This document shows, in pieces, positions 32,391 through 44,160 of a stretch of DNA of 64,000 bases (position 1 is its first letter; every line of letters starts with the position of its first letter). The DNA is from Thinopyrum elongatum. Lineage: Eukaryota; Streptophyta; Magnoliopsida; Poales; Poaceae. The translations under genes and the position numbers were made by a program. The stretch covers positions 296,496,362 to 296,560,361 of the forward strand of contig CM022303.1 of the NCBI GenBank assembly GCA_011799875.1, in the 5' to 3' direction. The notes below the pieces were generated by a model. The model was not told where the DNA came from. It saw only the letters and a list, made by a program, of their open reading frames with translations, and made no database searches.

Positions 32391-34520
32391 GTGGCCAATC
32401 AGGTTGCCGCCCCACAAATTGCGACAATCGAGCCCGATGAGCCCATTCTCGATTTATTCGCCTCCTTGCACGAGGACCTGGATGACATATCCGAGTGCGA
32501 GAGCAGTGATCCCGCTGCGGAGGTGCTGATGGCCGGTTCCCAGCACAGCCCGCCTGAGTACCCTCGGGGCGGCGCGGGAGTCAACGGCCCGTCACACATT
32601 GACATTGACGGCGGCGAGGTCCGACGTGAAGACGAGTACTACCCCCAGCGTCTCAATCAGCAGCAGAGGGAGGAGTTGCAGCGCAGGAACGAGCAAGCCC
32701 TTCGGACGCCCATCATTGGGACGACTCCCAAGGCTCAGGCCTTGGAAGCCGTGCGCCTGGGCAACTTGGCTGAGCACACTCGTCTAGAGGAGCTCCAGAA
32801 GTCACTCGACGATCGAGCGAGCCGGCAGCGACAACCTAGTTCCAGTCGTCGGCAGTGACAGTTGTTCTTGATTGATCCGCATCGGGATTACCAGGTATTC
32901 CGCACGTCGATTCAGAATTTGGCGGCGGCCACTCGAATAGCAGATTCCATCCAACCATCTCGATCAGAGGCAGGAGAGGGTCTTCGGCAGATCCGAGCTT
33001 TGCTCAAGGCAGCTGAAGAGCATAATTCAGCTGTCTCCCAGTCGCGCAACAGGATTCACAGCAGATCTGTCAGGGATAACACCGTCTAGTCGGCTCACGT
33101 CCCAGTCACCCCGAGAAGGAACAGACAGTCGCCTCAGCGGCGAGACGATAGTGACCATCATCGGGATCAGTACCCAGAGCAGGGGCGCGATCGGTTCACA
33201 CCTCCACGACATCACGACGATCATCGTCGCATGCTGACGCCCCCTCTGCGGGATGGCTCATACACGCCCCGGCCGTATGACGATAGGCGTCCATATGGCG
33301 ACGACCGGAGGGCCACCCCTCCCCGTCACGGTGGCGATGGTCACCAGAGGGAACCAGTCGATCTCCGTGATCCACGGTTCAAAGCAAGATCAGTTCTTGC
33401 TCAGAACCTGGTAGATAGAGGCAGAGCTCACAGAGAAAGCATGGACAGAGATCGTCCGAGTGGAAGCGGAGCCTTTGTGTCTGGACCTGAGTGTTTCAGC
33501 AGGGCCATTAGGGCCGCGGAGATTCCTCCCAATTTCAGATTGGCAGGAGGGATAAGTAAATTCACCGGTGAGTCTAAACCGGAGACATGGCTAGAGTACT
33601 ACCGAGTGGCTGTGCAGATTGGAGGTGGCAATGATTATGTGGCCATGAAGCATTTGCTTTTGATGTTGGAAGGGTCAGCCCAAACCTAGCTCAACCAGCT
33701 CACCCATGCTAGCATCTACTGCTGGGAGGATCTGGCTTGAGTGTTCATCAAAACATTCGAAGGCACGTGCAAGTGGCCTGCTGGATTGACTGAATTGCAG
33801 CACTGTGTTCAGAAACCTAATGAAACCTTGAGGAAATACATTCAGCGTTGGACTACCCTGCATCATGTGGTTGAAAATGTCACTGAGCATTGGGCTGTCT
33901 GTGCCTTCAAGGCAGGTGTCAGTTCGGGAGCTCATCCTGAAATTCGGTCAGTCGGAGCCCTTGGCCATGTGCCGAATGATGGAAATCGCCACTCGGTATG
34001 TGAATGGCGAAGAAGAAGACCGTCTCCGTAACGACAAAGGAAAGACCAATGAGCCCAGTCCTGAAAACAATAACCCCAGTCGGAAGCAGAAGCGCAAAGC
34101 TGAGCGTTCGACCCAGGCTGAAGCCGCAGCTTTGGCCGGACAAGCCAAGAACAAGGGGAAGGCCAAAGAGAAGTGGATTGTCAAGAAGAAAGATCAGTCG
34201 GGCCAGGATGTTCTTGATCTACCATGCCATATTCACACCAAGAAAGACAAAGAGGGTAATCTGATATTGCCCAAACATACCACTCGGCAATGCAGACTGC
34301 TGATACAGCAGTTCCGGGACGGACAACCGAGTGATAAGAGTCCAGACGACGATGATGATGAATACAAGAATGAGGCTTACCCCACCGTCGATGCGACTTT
34401 GGTGATCATTGCGGATGTTGAGAGCAAGAGTCGACTGAAAGTCATCAATCTGGAAGTGAACATGGCCATGCCAGCGACGACGAAGTTCCTCAACTGGTCG
34501 AAGACCCCGATCACTTTTGA
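32391..34520 (+). pseudogene. Tat gag, disabled
   Basis: The frame starts MANQVAAPQIATIEPDEP, runs through a charged Gln/Arg-rich N-terminal region, then the gag core (PPNFRLAGGISKFTGESKPE, WLEYYRVAVQ) and a KRKAERS/KNKGKAKEKW basic region. Stops lie at 32856, 33087, 33687 and 33738, and the frame shifts near 33930. These proteins normally form the capsid that packages element RNA. Five or more lesions mean no gag can be made. The core spans about 33450-33960. It begins about 340 bp after the LTR, a normal leader length. Confidence 0.8.
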
Positions 34521-35566
34521 TCAGTCGGATCACCTAGCTTACATTGCCACCCCTGGGCGGCAAGCGCTGGTGGTCGATCCCGTTGTGGGGGGCACTCGGT
34601 TGCGCAAGGTCCTCATGGACGGTGGAAGCAGACTGAACATACTCTATGCTGAGACCCTAATTAAAGGGAATGGGCATCCCAATGTCCCGTCTCAGCGAGA
34701 GCAGCATGCAGTTCCACGGAGTGATCCCTGGCAAGAAAGCAAAGTCACTCGGGCATATAGCCATGGGCATGGTCTTTGGAGATGAAGAGAACTTTTGGAA
34801 GGAAAGGCTGACCTTCGAAGTGGTAGACTTCCGCAGCGCCTATCATGCTATCCTCGGTCAGCCAGCTTATGCACGCTTCATGGCCCGCCCATGCTATGTG
34901 TACCTCAAGCTGAAGATGTCTGGCCCCAAAGGTGTGATCACCGTCACTGGCAATAGGCAACGCGCCGAGGAGTGTTTGCAGCAAGGGTCAAAGATTGCAG
35001 ATGAACAGATGGCTATGGTGGAATTGGAAGAGTACAAGAAAAATGCTGATCCGAGTGATCTGCTACGCTCCAAGAAACCGGCCGCGAAATCCGCTTTCTA
35101 GTCGGCCGGCGAGACGAAGCCAGTACACATTCATCCAGAGGATCCCAATGCCGCACCCACCAACATATCAATGACACTCGACAGCAAATAGGAAGCCACG
35201 CTCATCCAGTTCCTCCGTGAGAACTGGGACATCTTCGCATGGAAACCATCCGACATGCCAGGTGTACCGAGGGGACTGGATGAGCACCGTTTGCGAGTTG
35301 ACCTGAAGGCCAAGCCTGTGAAACAACACCTTCATCGTTCAGCCACAGAAAAGAGGAAGGCGATTGGCGAAGAAATAGCTCGGCTTCTGGCAGCCGAGTT
35401 CATTCCTGAAGTATACCACTCCGAGTGGCTCACCAAAGTCGTCATGGTTCCCAAGAAGGACAAGTCTCTCCGAATGTGCATTGATTTCAAGCACATCAAT
35501 CGGGTTTGCCCTAAGGATCATTCCCGCTCCCCCGTATAGTTCAGATAGTGGATTCCACTGCAAGAT
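34521..35566 (+). pseudogene. Tat protease and N-terminal RT, disabled; broken by element B
   Basis: The aspartic protease motif VLMDGGSRLNILY is at about 34609-34647 (catalytic Asp codon 34618-34620). The frame shifts near 34660, then continues SSMQFHGVIPGKKAKS and FRSAYHAILGQPAYARF. Stops follow at 35099 and about 35189. RT begins with WDIFAWKPSDMPGVPRGL and EVYHSEWL and reaches KDKSLRMCIDFKHINRVCPK. A shift near 35520 follows, and the text STARCE ends at the insertion site of B. The remainder of RT resumes at 50307. Confidence 0.85.
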
Positions 35567-35571
35567 GTGAG

Positions 35572-37152
35572 TGATACGTCTCCAACGTATCTATAATTTT
35601 TTATTGTTCCATGCTGTTATATTATCATTCTTGGATGTTTTACAATCATTTTATAACAACTTTATATCATTTTTTTGGACTAACCTATTGACATAGTGCC
35701 CAGTGCCAGTTGATGTTTTTTTCTTGTTTTTTACTTCATAGAATATCAGTACCAAAAGAAGTTCAAACGCAGCGAAACTTTTTGGAGATTTTTTTTGGAC
35801 CAGAAGACAACTTGAGAGCCAAGGAAACACCTGGGGAGAGGCCCGTGGGGCCCATGATACACCAGGGCGCGCCATGGCGCGCCCCCTGGCGCGCCCTAAT
35901 GTATCATGGGGCCCACGGAGGTCTCCTCCACCGTCTCTTAGCTCTATAAATACCCAAATATTCCAGAAACCCTAGGGGAGTCGACGAAACACAATTCCAG
36001 CCGCCGCAAGTTCCAGAACGACAAGATCCAATCTAACACCATCACGGAGGGGTTCATCGTCCTCATTGGTGCCTCTCCGATGATGCGTCAGTAGTTCACC
36101 ATAGACCTACCGGTCCGTAGGCAGTAGCTAGATGGCTTCTTCTCTCTTTTTGATTCTCAATACAATGGTCTCTTGGAGATCTATTTGATGTAATGACTTT
36201 TTGCGGTGTGTTTGTTGGGATCCGATGAAGTTTGAGTTTATGATCAGATCTATATACATGAATATTATTTGAGTTTTCTTTGATCTCTTATATGCATGAT
36301 TATTTATAGCCTCATATTTCTTCTTCGAATCTTTGGTTTAGTTAGGCCAACTAGATCGATTTTTCTTGCAATGGGAAGAGGTGCTTTGTGATGGGTTCGA
36401 TCTTACGGTGTCCTCACCCAGTGACAGAAAGGGTAGCAAGGCACGTATGTATCGTTGCTATTAAGGATAACAAGATGGGGTCTATTCCTACATGAATAGA
36501 TCTTGTCTACATCATGTCATCGTTCTTATTGCATTACTCCGTTTCTCCATGAACTTAATACACTAGATGCATGCTGGATAGCGGTCGATGTGTGGAGTAA
36601 TAGTAGTAGATGCAGAATCGTTTCGGTCTACTAATCTTGGACATGATACCTATATATTGATCATTGCCTTGGATATCATCATAATTATTTGTTCTTCTAT
36701 CAATTGCCCAACAGTAATTTGTTTACCCACCGTGTGCTATTTTCTCGAGAGAAGCCACTAGTGAAATCTACGGCCTCCGTGTCTATCTTTCATCATATTG
36801 CTTTCAGATCTATCTTTTATCGTATTTGTTTTCAGATCTACTATTCCAAAAACCCCAAAATACCTTGCTGCACTTTTTCTTTCTTTATTTTCTTTCGCAT
36901 TTTATTCAGATCTATTTATCCAATCTCATACAAACCAATCTATCTTTTTACCGTGGAGAGATTGACAACCTCTCTTACGCGTCGGGTTGCAAGCATTTGT
37001 TCTTTGTGTGCAGGTACCGTTTACATAGTGTTGCTTGGTTCTCCTACTGGATTGATACCTTGGTTTTATAACTGAGGGAAATACTTACCGTAGTTGTGCT
37101 GCATCATCCCTTCCTCTTTGGGAAAATACCGATGCAGTCTCAAGCCACGTCA
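35572..37152 (+). repeat. 5' LTR of element B
   Basis: TGATACGTCTCCAACGTATC to CAAGCCACGTCA, 1581 bp. It holds a GGCGCGCC-rich hairpin (35845-35916) and a TATA box (35943-35952). Confidence 0.95.
35845..35952 (+). promoter_or_regulatory. Hairpin plus TATA box in the 5' LTR of B
   Basis: Arms GTGGGGCCCATGATACA (from 35845) and its reverse complement (to 35916) enclose CCAGGGCGCGCCATGGCGCG and further GGCGCGCC copies, including the perfect palindrome GGCGCGCCATGGCGCGCC. TATA box CTATAAATAC lies at 35943-35952, 27 bp downstream. Confidence 0.8.
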
Positions 37153-37163
37153 AAAGGAATTTC

Positions 37164-37181
37164 TGGCGCCGTTGCCGGGGA
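37164..37181 (+). other. Primer binding site of B (tRNA-Asp type)
   Basis: TGGCGCCGTTGCCGGGGA, 11 bases after the LTR. It is complementary to the 3' end of plant tRNA-Asp, and the same 18-mer occurs in C and D. Confidence 0.9.
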
Positions 37182-37437
37182 GACATCATCAACATCTATC
37201 AGGTTCCTAATCACAAATCTCGTCTCCTTGCAATTTACATTATTTGCCATTTGCCTCTCGTTTTCATCTCCCGCACTTCTAAAACATTTTCAGAAAAACA
37301 CAAAAATACTTGCCTTCTTTTCATTTGCCTTTTTCTCGTTCGATCTTTTGTTTGCTTGTGATCTCGTTTGCTATCTTTGCTTGTGTCCCATGTGTCTTCT
37401 ATTTGCTTGCATATTCGCTTGCTAAAAATCTATTGAT

Positions 37438-38323
37438 ATGGATCCTCATCCACTTGCTAATCTTTTCAAAAGATCCAATTATGATGAACCATTTGCTAGT
37501 GAGTTGAATGCACTTGATTATCTCTATGAAGTTTTGCTTGAAAATCATGAATCTGAAAATTGTGATGAAGTGTTGAAAGAAGAAATTGATAGTGTTTCGT
37601 GATATCTCTTTCAATGAAAAGTATGACTGCAATGATGTTATTATAAATTCTATTAGTGTTAATTGTGTTAAGGATATGCAAAACCCCAAGCTTGGGGGTG
37701 ATAATTTTGTTATGTCTACTACTTATTGCAATGATCATGATTGGGGTGATAATGTTTCTTATGATCTTCAAAATTTATTTAAGTCTCATGATGAATATGA
37801 TATTGATAATAATGTTTGCAATAATATTGAGAGTGGGTTTGGAAGAGCGTCAACTTTAGGTAAAAATAATCGCACATATTTGGAGAGTGTTAAATCTTAC
37901 GAAATTTTTGATGCAAGTGGGTTTGGAGAGGTCATGACTTTAGTTGATGTTAATCCCACTATCTTGGAAGATTATAAAACTTTTATGCATGTGGATCATG
38001 AAGAGAAAATTTTATATGATAGCTATATTGTTGAATTTGATTATGATCATACATGTATTTATTATGAGAGAGGAAAATATGGTTGTAGAAATTTTTATGT
38101 TACTAAATTTCCTCTCGTTATGTTGAGATTGTTATTGTTTTATTCCTCTCCTTTGCATATGCTAGATATGTCTTGTCTTGATAATTTGTTTGCTTATAAA
38201 ATCCCTATGCATCGGAAGTATGTTAGACTTAAATGTGTTTGTCATATGTATTATGATGCTATCTTTGTGTTTCAATTCTTGTCTTTCATGCGAGCATCAT
38301 CAAAATTATCAATGCCTAGCTAA
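37438..38323 (+). pseudogene. Element B small ORF pair (conserved in element C)
   Basis: ORFa is 37438-37602 (MDPHPLANLFKRSNYDEPFA..., 54 aa). ORFb is open over 37586-38323 in the next frame and overlaps ORFa by 17 nt. ORFb is acidic and Asn/Asp/Tyr-rich, and ends with KIPMHRKYVRLK and FQFLSFMRAS. The minus-strand ORFs of element C keep the same order and the KIPMHRK.VRLK and FQFLSFMRAS motifs despite strong divergence elsewhere. That suggests past selection for a protein of about 290 residues, broken here by one frameshift (or read by frameshifting). It is not gag, protease, RT or integrase. Function is unknown; a role in trans-mobilisation or RNA packaging would be speculation. Confidence 0.55.
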
Positions 38324-38835
38324 GAGGCTTTAAAGAAAAGCGCTTGTTGGGAGGCAACCCAATGAATAAAATAATTTTTTTGCCTTTTTCTTTCTGTTCT
38401 TGAGTGTTTGCACAATTATGCCTCTGTTATGATTGTGTTTTTTTATGTTTTAATTAGTGTCTGTGCCAAGTAAAGCCTTTGGGATAGCTTTGAGTGATAG
38501 TTGATTTGATCCTGATGAAAAACAGAAACTTTTGCATCCAGTAACAGAATTGTTAAAATTCACAAAAGCGACGAAAAATTCTGAATTTTTTACACAAGAT
38601 TGATATACAAATTGCATCTACTTTACTCATTTTTCAGAAATTTTGGAGTTATATAAGTATGAGTAAAATTTGCATCTTTACAGACTATTCTGTTTTTGAC
38701 AGATTCTATTTTCTTTGCATTGTGTGCTTATTTTGATGAATCTACGGATTGTATCGGGGGGAGGGGGGGTATAAGCCATGGTAAAGTTAGAATACAGTAG
38801 GTATAATGCAATAACAAAAAATATGAATGGGTTTT
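38324..38835 (+). other. B internal sequence after the ORF pair
   Basis: Begins with AAAGAAAAGCGCTTGTTGGG then AGGCAACCCAA (about 38331-38364), which can fold as TTGGG-AGGCAA-CCCAA. The same motif follows the ORF in element C. The rest is AT-rich non-coding sequence up to the C insertion site (GTTTT, 38831-38835). Confidence 0.7.
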
Positions 38836-39596
38836 TGATGTCTACTACACAACTTGTTCTTGTAGACTCGTGTTGGGCCTCCAAGCGCAGAGTTTTGTAG
38901 GACAGTAGCAAATTTCCCTCAAATGGATGACCTAGGTTTATCAATCCGTGGGAGGCGTAGGATGAAGGTGGTCTCTCTCAAACAACCCTGCAACCAAATA
39001 ATAAAAAGTCTCTTGTGTCCCCAACACACCAAATACAATGGTAAATTGTATAGGTGCACTAGTTCGGCGAAGAGATGGTGATACAAGTGTAATATGGATA
39101 ATAGATATTGATTTTTGTAATAGTAACAATAAAAAACAGCAAGGTAGCAAGTAACAAAAGTGAGAACAAACGGTATTGCAATGCTTGAAATGAGGCCTAG
39201 GGTCCGTACTTTTGCTAGTGCAATCTCTCAACAATGCTAATATAATTGGATCATATAACCATCCCACAACATGCGATGAAGAATCACTCCAAAGTTCTTA
39301 TCTAGCAGAGAACATAAGAAGAAATTGTTTGTAGGGTACGAAACCACCTCAAAGTTATTATTTCCGATCGATCTATCCAAGAGTTCGTACTAAAGTAACA
39401 CCAAGTTATCCTTTCCGATCGATCTATCCAAGAGTTCGTACTAAAATAACACCATATGATACACATCAACCAACTCTAATGTCACCTAGATACTCCAATG
39501 TCACCACGAGTATCCGTGAGTTGATTATACGATATGCATCAAACAATTTCAGATTCATAATACTCAATCCAACACAAAGAACTTCAAAGAGTGCCC

Positions 39597-40198
39597 TGTT
39601 GGGGATACACGTAACAGGTAGGCCCACGAAGGGTCAAGATATCATAAAGCATGGGGTCCACACAGCATGTGGGTCCAAATAAATCTCATACAGATGTACT
39701 ATCCACTCGGACATATCAACGTACCGTCCACTCGGAAGACAGTCAACCACTCGGTCGTATGGCTCACTCGGATATCCGAAGACCAAACAGTCGACAAGGC
39801 AGTCGGAACATCATTCTCATAGTGGAGGTTTCGTAGTGGGCTGACATTATGGCATTTATGCCCCTCTTTGTAACATAGGAGGTGAGGGGGTGGCGCACTC
39901 TATATAAGCCACCCCCACCACTAGACTTGGGGTGCTGATTCTTCTCCTTTGGCTTTCTCGCCATTAGTCTCAGGACTTAGCTCAGGCATGGGGATCCATT
40001 CCTCTCTCTCACACACATTGTAATCTCCGGATACATACTCAGATAAAACAAAGCCTCTCCGGAGCACGAGACGTAGGGCTGTTATCTCCACCGCGAGAGG
40101 CCCGAACTCGCTAAAACCACCGTGTCACCCATATGCATCTCGATAGATCATGCTCCTTTACCCTATCCCTTATTATTGTCGGAATCGTTCCCACGACA
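39597..40198 (+). repeat. Solo LTR of a Tat-lineage (Fatima-like) element
   Basis: 602 bp, TGTTGGGGATACACGTAACA to CCCACGACA, flanked by TGCCC duplications (39592-39596, 40199-40203). The empty site is seen in the other C LTR as GAGTGCCCCAAGAT near 45950. It shares TATATAAGCCACCCC, GAGACGTAGGGCTGTTA and the repeated CACTCGG heptamers with the Tat LTR at 31472-32050, so it is a relative of the host four levels up. It results from LTR-LTR recombination. Confidence 0.93.
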
Positions 40199-40693
40199 TG
40201 CCCCAAGATTTCTACCGGAGAAACAAGGACGAAAACGTGCATCAACCCCTATGCATAGATTACCCCAATGTCACCTTGGGAATCCATGAGTTGAGTGCCA
40301 AGACATAGATCAAGTTCTCTCAAATCCATAAAAGTATTCAACCCGATAAAAGTGAAATCTCAAAGGGAAAACTCAATTCATCACAACAAGATAGAGAGGG
40401 GAAAACACCATATGATCCAACTATATTAACAAAGCTCGCGATACATCAAGATCGTGCCAAATCAAGAACACGAGAGAGAGAGAGATTAAACACATAGCTA
40501 CTAGTACAAACCCTCAGCCCCGAGGGTGGACTACTCCCTCCTCATCATGGTGGCCGCTGGGATGATGAAGATGGCCACCGGTGATGATTTCCCCCTCCGG
40601 CAGGGTGCCGGAACATGGTCTAGATTGGTTTTTCGTGGCTACAGAGGCTTGTGGCGGCGGAACTTCTGATCTAGGGTTATTTCTGGGGTTTTT

Positions 40694-40808
40694 GTATTTA
40701 TAGGATTTTTTGGCGTTGGTTTCACGCGAAGATGGGCCTCGAGGTGACCACAACCCACCTGCACACGGGCAAGGGCCCAGGCACGCCCTGGTGGGTTGTG
40801 CTCACCTC
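40694..40808 (-). promoter_or_regulatory. Hairpin plus TATA box in the 3' LTR of C
   Basis: Arms GAGGTGACCACAACCCACC (40741-40759) and GGTGGGTTGTGCTCACCTC (40790-40808) match at 18 of 19 positions. On the minus strand the TATA box CTATAAATAC (40703-40694) lies 37 bp downstream, the same decamer as in B. Confidence 0.8.
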
Positions 40809-41049
40809 CTTCACCTTCTGGTCCTCCCACGAAGCTTCTAGTGCCTCTTTTGTTCCAAAAAAAATCGTCAAAAAGTTTCGTTGCATTTGGAGAACTTTTA
40901 TTCCTGCACAAAAAACAACATCACGGTAGTTCTGCTTAAAACAGCGTCAGTCCGGGTTAGTTCCATGCAAATCATACCAAAACCATATAAAATTGTTGTA
41001 AACATGGCATGAATACTTCATAAATTATAGATACGTTGGAGACGTATCA

Positions 41050-41619
41050 GCATCCCCAAGCTTAATTCCTACTCGTCCTCGAGTAGGTGAATGATAAAAG
41101 AAATAATTTATGAAGTGTGAATGCTAGCATAGTGCATAAGTTTGATCAATGATAATTTCAATCACTTTTCCTAGCATCATAACATCAACTCTTTCTCATA
41201 AAACTCATCATGATAAAGTAGCAATTGAAAGCGGATTTTTTGTTGTGGAATGCTACCTATCATATTCATCATATACTCTTTCTTTTGTAGCATGCACACT
41301 TGGACTTGAATGATTCAAAGCAATAGTTTATAATTTGACATGAAGACATCAATACTCAAGCATACTAACAAGCAACCATGTCTTTCAAAATATCAACACT
41401 AAAGAAAGTTATCCCTAGCCTATCATGCTCAATCATTGATCCATTCATGAAACACACTCGAATATTGGCTACATCCAATGCACAAGTATGATCATAGTGC
41501 TCCCTAGTTGGTACTTTATAAGAGAAGATGGAGACTCAAAATAAAAATAAAAAATTACATAAAAGTAAATAGATATGCCCTTTGCAGAGGGAAGCAGAGA
41601 TTTGTAGAGGTGCCAGAGC
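41050..41619 (-). other. C internal sequence next to the 3' LTR
   Basis: Non-coding; ends in the polypurine-type AAGCTTGGGGATGC against the LTR. Related to 48280-48724 of B. Confidence 0.7.
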
Positions 41620-42150
41620 TCAAAGCTTAAATTGAGAGATAAAAAATATTTTGGGAGGCATACTTTTCCCGTCAACGAAAACGACCGAGTAATTCCCAAC
41701 ACTTTTCATGCTAGATATATCATAGGCGGTTCCCAAACATAAAATAAAGTTTATTCCTTTTTCCACCATACTTTCACACTGCACGACTAGCCGTATCCAC
41801 GGGTGTCGTCCATACCAGCACTTTCCAAGGAATTTATTATTTGACAACATAAAGTAAATTTCTTTTTTATTTCGGGACTGGACATCCCTATTACCGCCGT
41901 ACTCTCATGCAATGACAAGTGAATAAACAATCATCTTGAGAATAACACATCTAGCATGGAAAATATTGGCCACCCCCTGCCGCTTCATGAGCGGTACGAG
42001 CACACAAAAAGGAAATTCATTTTGAAAATTAGAGATGGCACATACAAATTTACTTAGAACGGCACAGAAATACCGCATATAGGTAGGTATGGTGGACTCA
42101 TGTGGCAAAACTAGGTTTAAGGATTTTGGATGCACAAGTAGTATTCCTAG
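41620..42150 (-). pseudogene. Downstream conserved open frame of element C
   Basis: The minus-strand frame is open from just after a TAA to 41620 except for one TGA at 41907-41905. Motifs in order are HPKSL, MRYF, LSKFVCA, EFPFCV, MKRQGVANIFHARCVILKM, LSNNKFLGKCWYG, MVEKGINFILCLGTAYDISS and VGNYSVVFVDGKSMP. Element B has the same frame at 47758-48279 with its single stop elsewhere; both stops look like C-to-T changes (CGA to TGA here, CAG to TAG in B). Inferring the intact ancestor to be about 170 codons is reasonable. No known domain was recognised. Many amino-acid differences lie in the first third, so selection is unproven. Confidence 0.5.
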
Positions 42151-44160
42151 TTAGTACAAATGAAGGCTAGCAAATAGATTGAGAAGCAACCAACCAAGAA
42201 ATGAAAATTCTCATAAATGAGCATTAAACATAACTAACACCGAATAATGCACCACAAGTAGGATGTAATTTCATTTCATAACTATTGACTTTCGTGCTTG
42301 CATAGGGAATCACAAACCTTAACACCAATATTCTTACTAAAGCACAATTACTCACCAACATGACTCACATATTATTATCTCCATATCGCAAAACTATTGC
42401 AAGGAATCAAACTTATCATATCCAATGATCTCTATGAAAGTTTTTATTATATCCTTCTTGAACACCCATCACTTTGGTACCAATTTCATAGCTTGTGCAA
42501 ATTGTCATCACTATTATCAACTCTCAAAATAATATAAGTGAAGCATGAGAGTGTTCGACAAACTACTCCAAAAAGATATAAGTGAAGATCAAATGAGTAG
42601 TTAAGTAAATGGGTAGCTATGTGAGGATTCTCTCTTATTTAAAAAAACTTTCAGATCTAAGTATTTTATTAAAACAGCAAGCAAAAAAATGACATTCCAA
42701 GAATAGCACAACTCATGTGAAGAAGCAAAAACTTAGTCTCAACCGATACTAACTGATAATTGTTGATGAAGAAAGGTGGGATGCCTACCGGGGCATCCCC
42801 AAGCTTAGGTGCTTGAGACTTCTCGGAATATTATCTTGGGATGCCTTGGGCATCCCCAAGCTTGAGCTTTTGTGTCTCCTTAATTCCTTTTATATCACGG
42901 TTTCCCTAAATCTCAAAAACTTCATCCACACAAAACTCAGCAAGAACTTGTGGGATAAGTTAGTATAAATCAATGCAATAACCTTATCATTATCTACTGT
43001 AGCAAAATCGCTAAAATTATTATTCAACATTTCATACTAAATGCCTCTGCATATTTAATACTCATATCCTCAAATAGAATCATTAAACAAGCAAACATAT
43101 GCAAACAATGCAAACATAACAGCAATCTGTCTAAACAGGACAGTCTGTAAAGAGTGCAATTTTACTCACACTTCCCTAACTCCAAAAATTCTGAAAATTT
43201 ACCACACTGTATAAAAGTTATTATGTATTATTGTGAAAAAAAATTCAACATTTTATCACAATCTTAATTTTCTCAAGAATTCACGCACTAGCGTGCAACT
43301 TTCTGTTTTCAAACAGCAATATATAGACTTGCAAAATAAGCATGGCAAAGGCTATACTTGACATTTTTATTGAAGTAAAAGATATAAAACATTATTATAA
43401 ATAACATCAAGTAAATCCAAATAAAATAAAATGATGCTCGAAGCAAAACACATATCATGTGACGAATAAAATATAGCCCTAAGTAAGGTTACCAATAATG
43501 TTGGAGACGAAAGAGGGGATGCCTTCTGGGGCATCCCCAAGCTTAGTTGCTTGGATCTTACTTTAATATTACCTTGGGTGCCTTGGGAATCCCCAATATT
43601 AGGGTCTTCTCACTCCTTATTCTCCTCATATCGAGATCTCACCCAAAACTTGAAAACTTCAATCGCACAAAACTTAACGGAACTTCGTGAGATGGGTTAG
43701 TATGATAAAGACAAATCATTCACTTTGGTACTGTCAAGATAAGATTCATAATTTTTTCCACATAATTCCTACTGTACTCTAAAATTTCCACAATTTATAT
43801 TAAGCAATATAAGCCATAGAAACCATAAAACAAGCAAACTATGCATTGCAAACAGAATCTGTCAACAACAGAACAGTACGTAAAGATCTGAATTATAGTC
43901 ATACTTCTGTAACTCCAAAAATTCTGAAAAATTAGAAAAATGTAGAAACTTTCTATACCCATCAACTGTAAAACATTCAAAATTTTTGAACACTCAAGTG
44001 ATTTTTAACAATTCTGTTACTGGGAACAAAAGTTTCTGTTTTTGCACAGAATCAAGTCAACTATCATCCACACTATCCCAAAGGCTTTACTTGGTACTTT
44101 ATTGAAACAAAAGGTATAAAACATGATTAATACAGTAGAATAATGATGTGAACACACAAA
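42151..44160 (-). other. C internal non-coding region with repeated CATCCCCAAGCTT motifs
   Basis: Two kb of AT-rich sequence without a credible gene. The motif GGGGCATCCCCAAGCTTAG occurs at about 42793 and 43528, with shorter forms near 42850 and 43585, each beside the phrase GGGATGCC or CCTTGGG. Two blocks (42720-43050 and 43450-43800) are diverged duplicates of each other. Confidence 0.65.

Larger units (their letters stand above)
38836..41049 (-). repeat. 3' LTR of element C, carrying a solo LTR
   Basis: Without the insert at 39597-40198 and its 5-bp duplication it is about 1607 bp, against 1609 bp for the other LTR. Ends read TGATGTCTACTACACAAC and GGAGACGTATCA on the plus strand. Confidence 0.95.

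Noticed and set aside
37586..37602. 17-nt ORF overlap in element B as a conserved programmed frameshift
   Set aside because: Element C joins its ORFs in a different relative frame, so the shift is not conserved.
39597..40198. Part of the element C LTR
   Set aside because: Absent from the sister LTR and flanked by TGCCC duplications; it is a separate solo LTR.
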